From Clostridia bacterium (GTDB lineage: Bacteria > Bacillota > Clostridia > Christensenellales > Aristaeellaceae): a stretch of DNA of 5,504 nucleotides. The translations under genes and the position numbers were made by a program. Of this stretch, positions 5,107 to 5,504 are shown piece by piece (positions within the stretch are counted from its first letter, which is position 1; every line of letters starts with the position of its first letter). The notes beneath the pieces are model-generated. The model was given only the letters and a program-made list of their open reading frames with translations. It searched no databases and had not been told where the DNA came from. The stretch spans positions 1-5,504 of the forward strand of contig JAKSPZ010000088.1 in assembly GCA_024404395.1 (NCBI GenBank), written 5' to 3'.

Positions 5107-5504
5107 TCAGACGATGTACTTCAAAGGGAAACACTTACGTGTAACCCTTCGGAGAGGGAACGTCAGAATCAGGGAGATGATGAAGACGATCAGTGCATAA
5201 ACAGGCGTGCCGCGCATAAGACCATGGGGGCGGATGATGTCCAGCACATTGAACACGAGGACATGCAGGCAGTATACGCCCAACGTGCAGTCGCCGAGAT
5301 GATCGATGATCCGAGAAAGGGCGTCGCAGGCAAGCGGCGGCACTTTTGTGATCAGGACGCACAGGCAGACGGCAACGGCGATGCGCTGACAGCCGCTGTA
5401 GTCAAAACCTGCGGGTGCGGGATCGATGATCGAGAGCGCGGCACAGAGGACGATGAGCCCGAGAAGTGTGGGCGCGCTGTTCTTCAGCGAAGCCTTCTTT
5501 TGTG
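5107..5504 (-). CDS. Acyltransferase-3-family membrane protein, C-terminal part
   Basis: The last 131 codons are present; the start lies beyond the right edge. The fragment is hydrophobic with about three to four membrane segments: LLGLIVLCAALSII, IAVAVCLCVLI, TLGVYCLHVLVFNVLDII and the last, VYALIVFIISLILTFPL. The pattern G-x-x-T-L-G-V-Y-C-L-H matches the late-helix motif of acyltransferase 3 proteins (usually LGIYLIHP). These integral membrane enzymes transfer acyl groups, often acetyl, to sugars of the cell surface or exported glycans. The acceptor cannot be named from the C-terminus. It ends RRVTRKCFPLKYIV and stops at TGA (5109-5107). It converges on the TPM gene with the shared terminator between; no functional link is implied. 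Confidence 0.8.
   Translation of the reverse strand, partial: QKKASLKNSAPTLLGLIVLCAALSIIDPAPAGFDYSGCQRIAVAVCLCVLITKVPPLACDALSRIIDHLGDCTLGVYCLHVLVFNVLDIIRPHGLMRGTPVYALIVFIISLILTFPLRRVTRKCFPLKYIV

Overview
The window looks like chromosomal DNA of a moderately GC-rich member of the Clostridia (Firmicutes), probably an uncultured gut Oscillospiraceae-like lineage. The reasons are strong GGAGG-type ribosome binding sites, GTG and TTG starts, AT-rich sigma-A-type promoters set in GC-rich coding DNA, and the gene families present. The taxonomic assignment is inference. No mobile element, CRISPR array, rRNA or tRNA was seen. Every stretch longer than about 100 bases is coding.

Left edge (1-398): the 5' part of an inositol monophosphatase family gene runs leftwards out of the window. 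Its N-terminus lacks about 32 residues that the family normally has, including the DxxTxxD region. It is divergent from an exodeoxyribonuclease III gene. The intergenic region holds two extended -10 promoters, one per strand, whose -10 hexamers overlap in the palindrome TATAATTATA.

399-1421: exodeoxyribonuclease III (AP endonuclease), with a Ser in place of the nearly invariant active-site Asn of the SWNVNG motif. It is followed by a 60-residue, very basic small protein starting at TTG, and then a weak candidate terminator.

1433-5099: a self-contained four-gene transcription unit with its own promoter (TTGAAA-17-TACAAT), short gaps of 16-19 nt and a strong terminator. The order is XpaC-family membrane protein, TelA-family protein, a divergent LemA-like membrane-anchored protein, and a secreted/membrane TPM-domain (YgcG-type) protein. 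The last has a hexa-aspartate tract, one membrane helix, a natural hexa-histidine tract and a Gly/Ser/Arg repeat tail. XpaC with TelA and LemA with TPM are each known neighbour pairs; here the two pairs are joined in one operon. A joint role in envelope maintenance or stress is inferred. This operon is the most interesting part of the window.

Right edge (5107-5504): the C-terminal part of an acyltransferase-3-family membrane protein runs leftwards into the window. It converges on the TPM gene and probably shares its bidirectional terminator.
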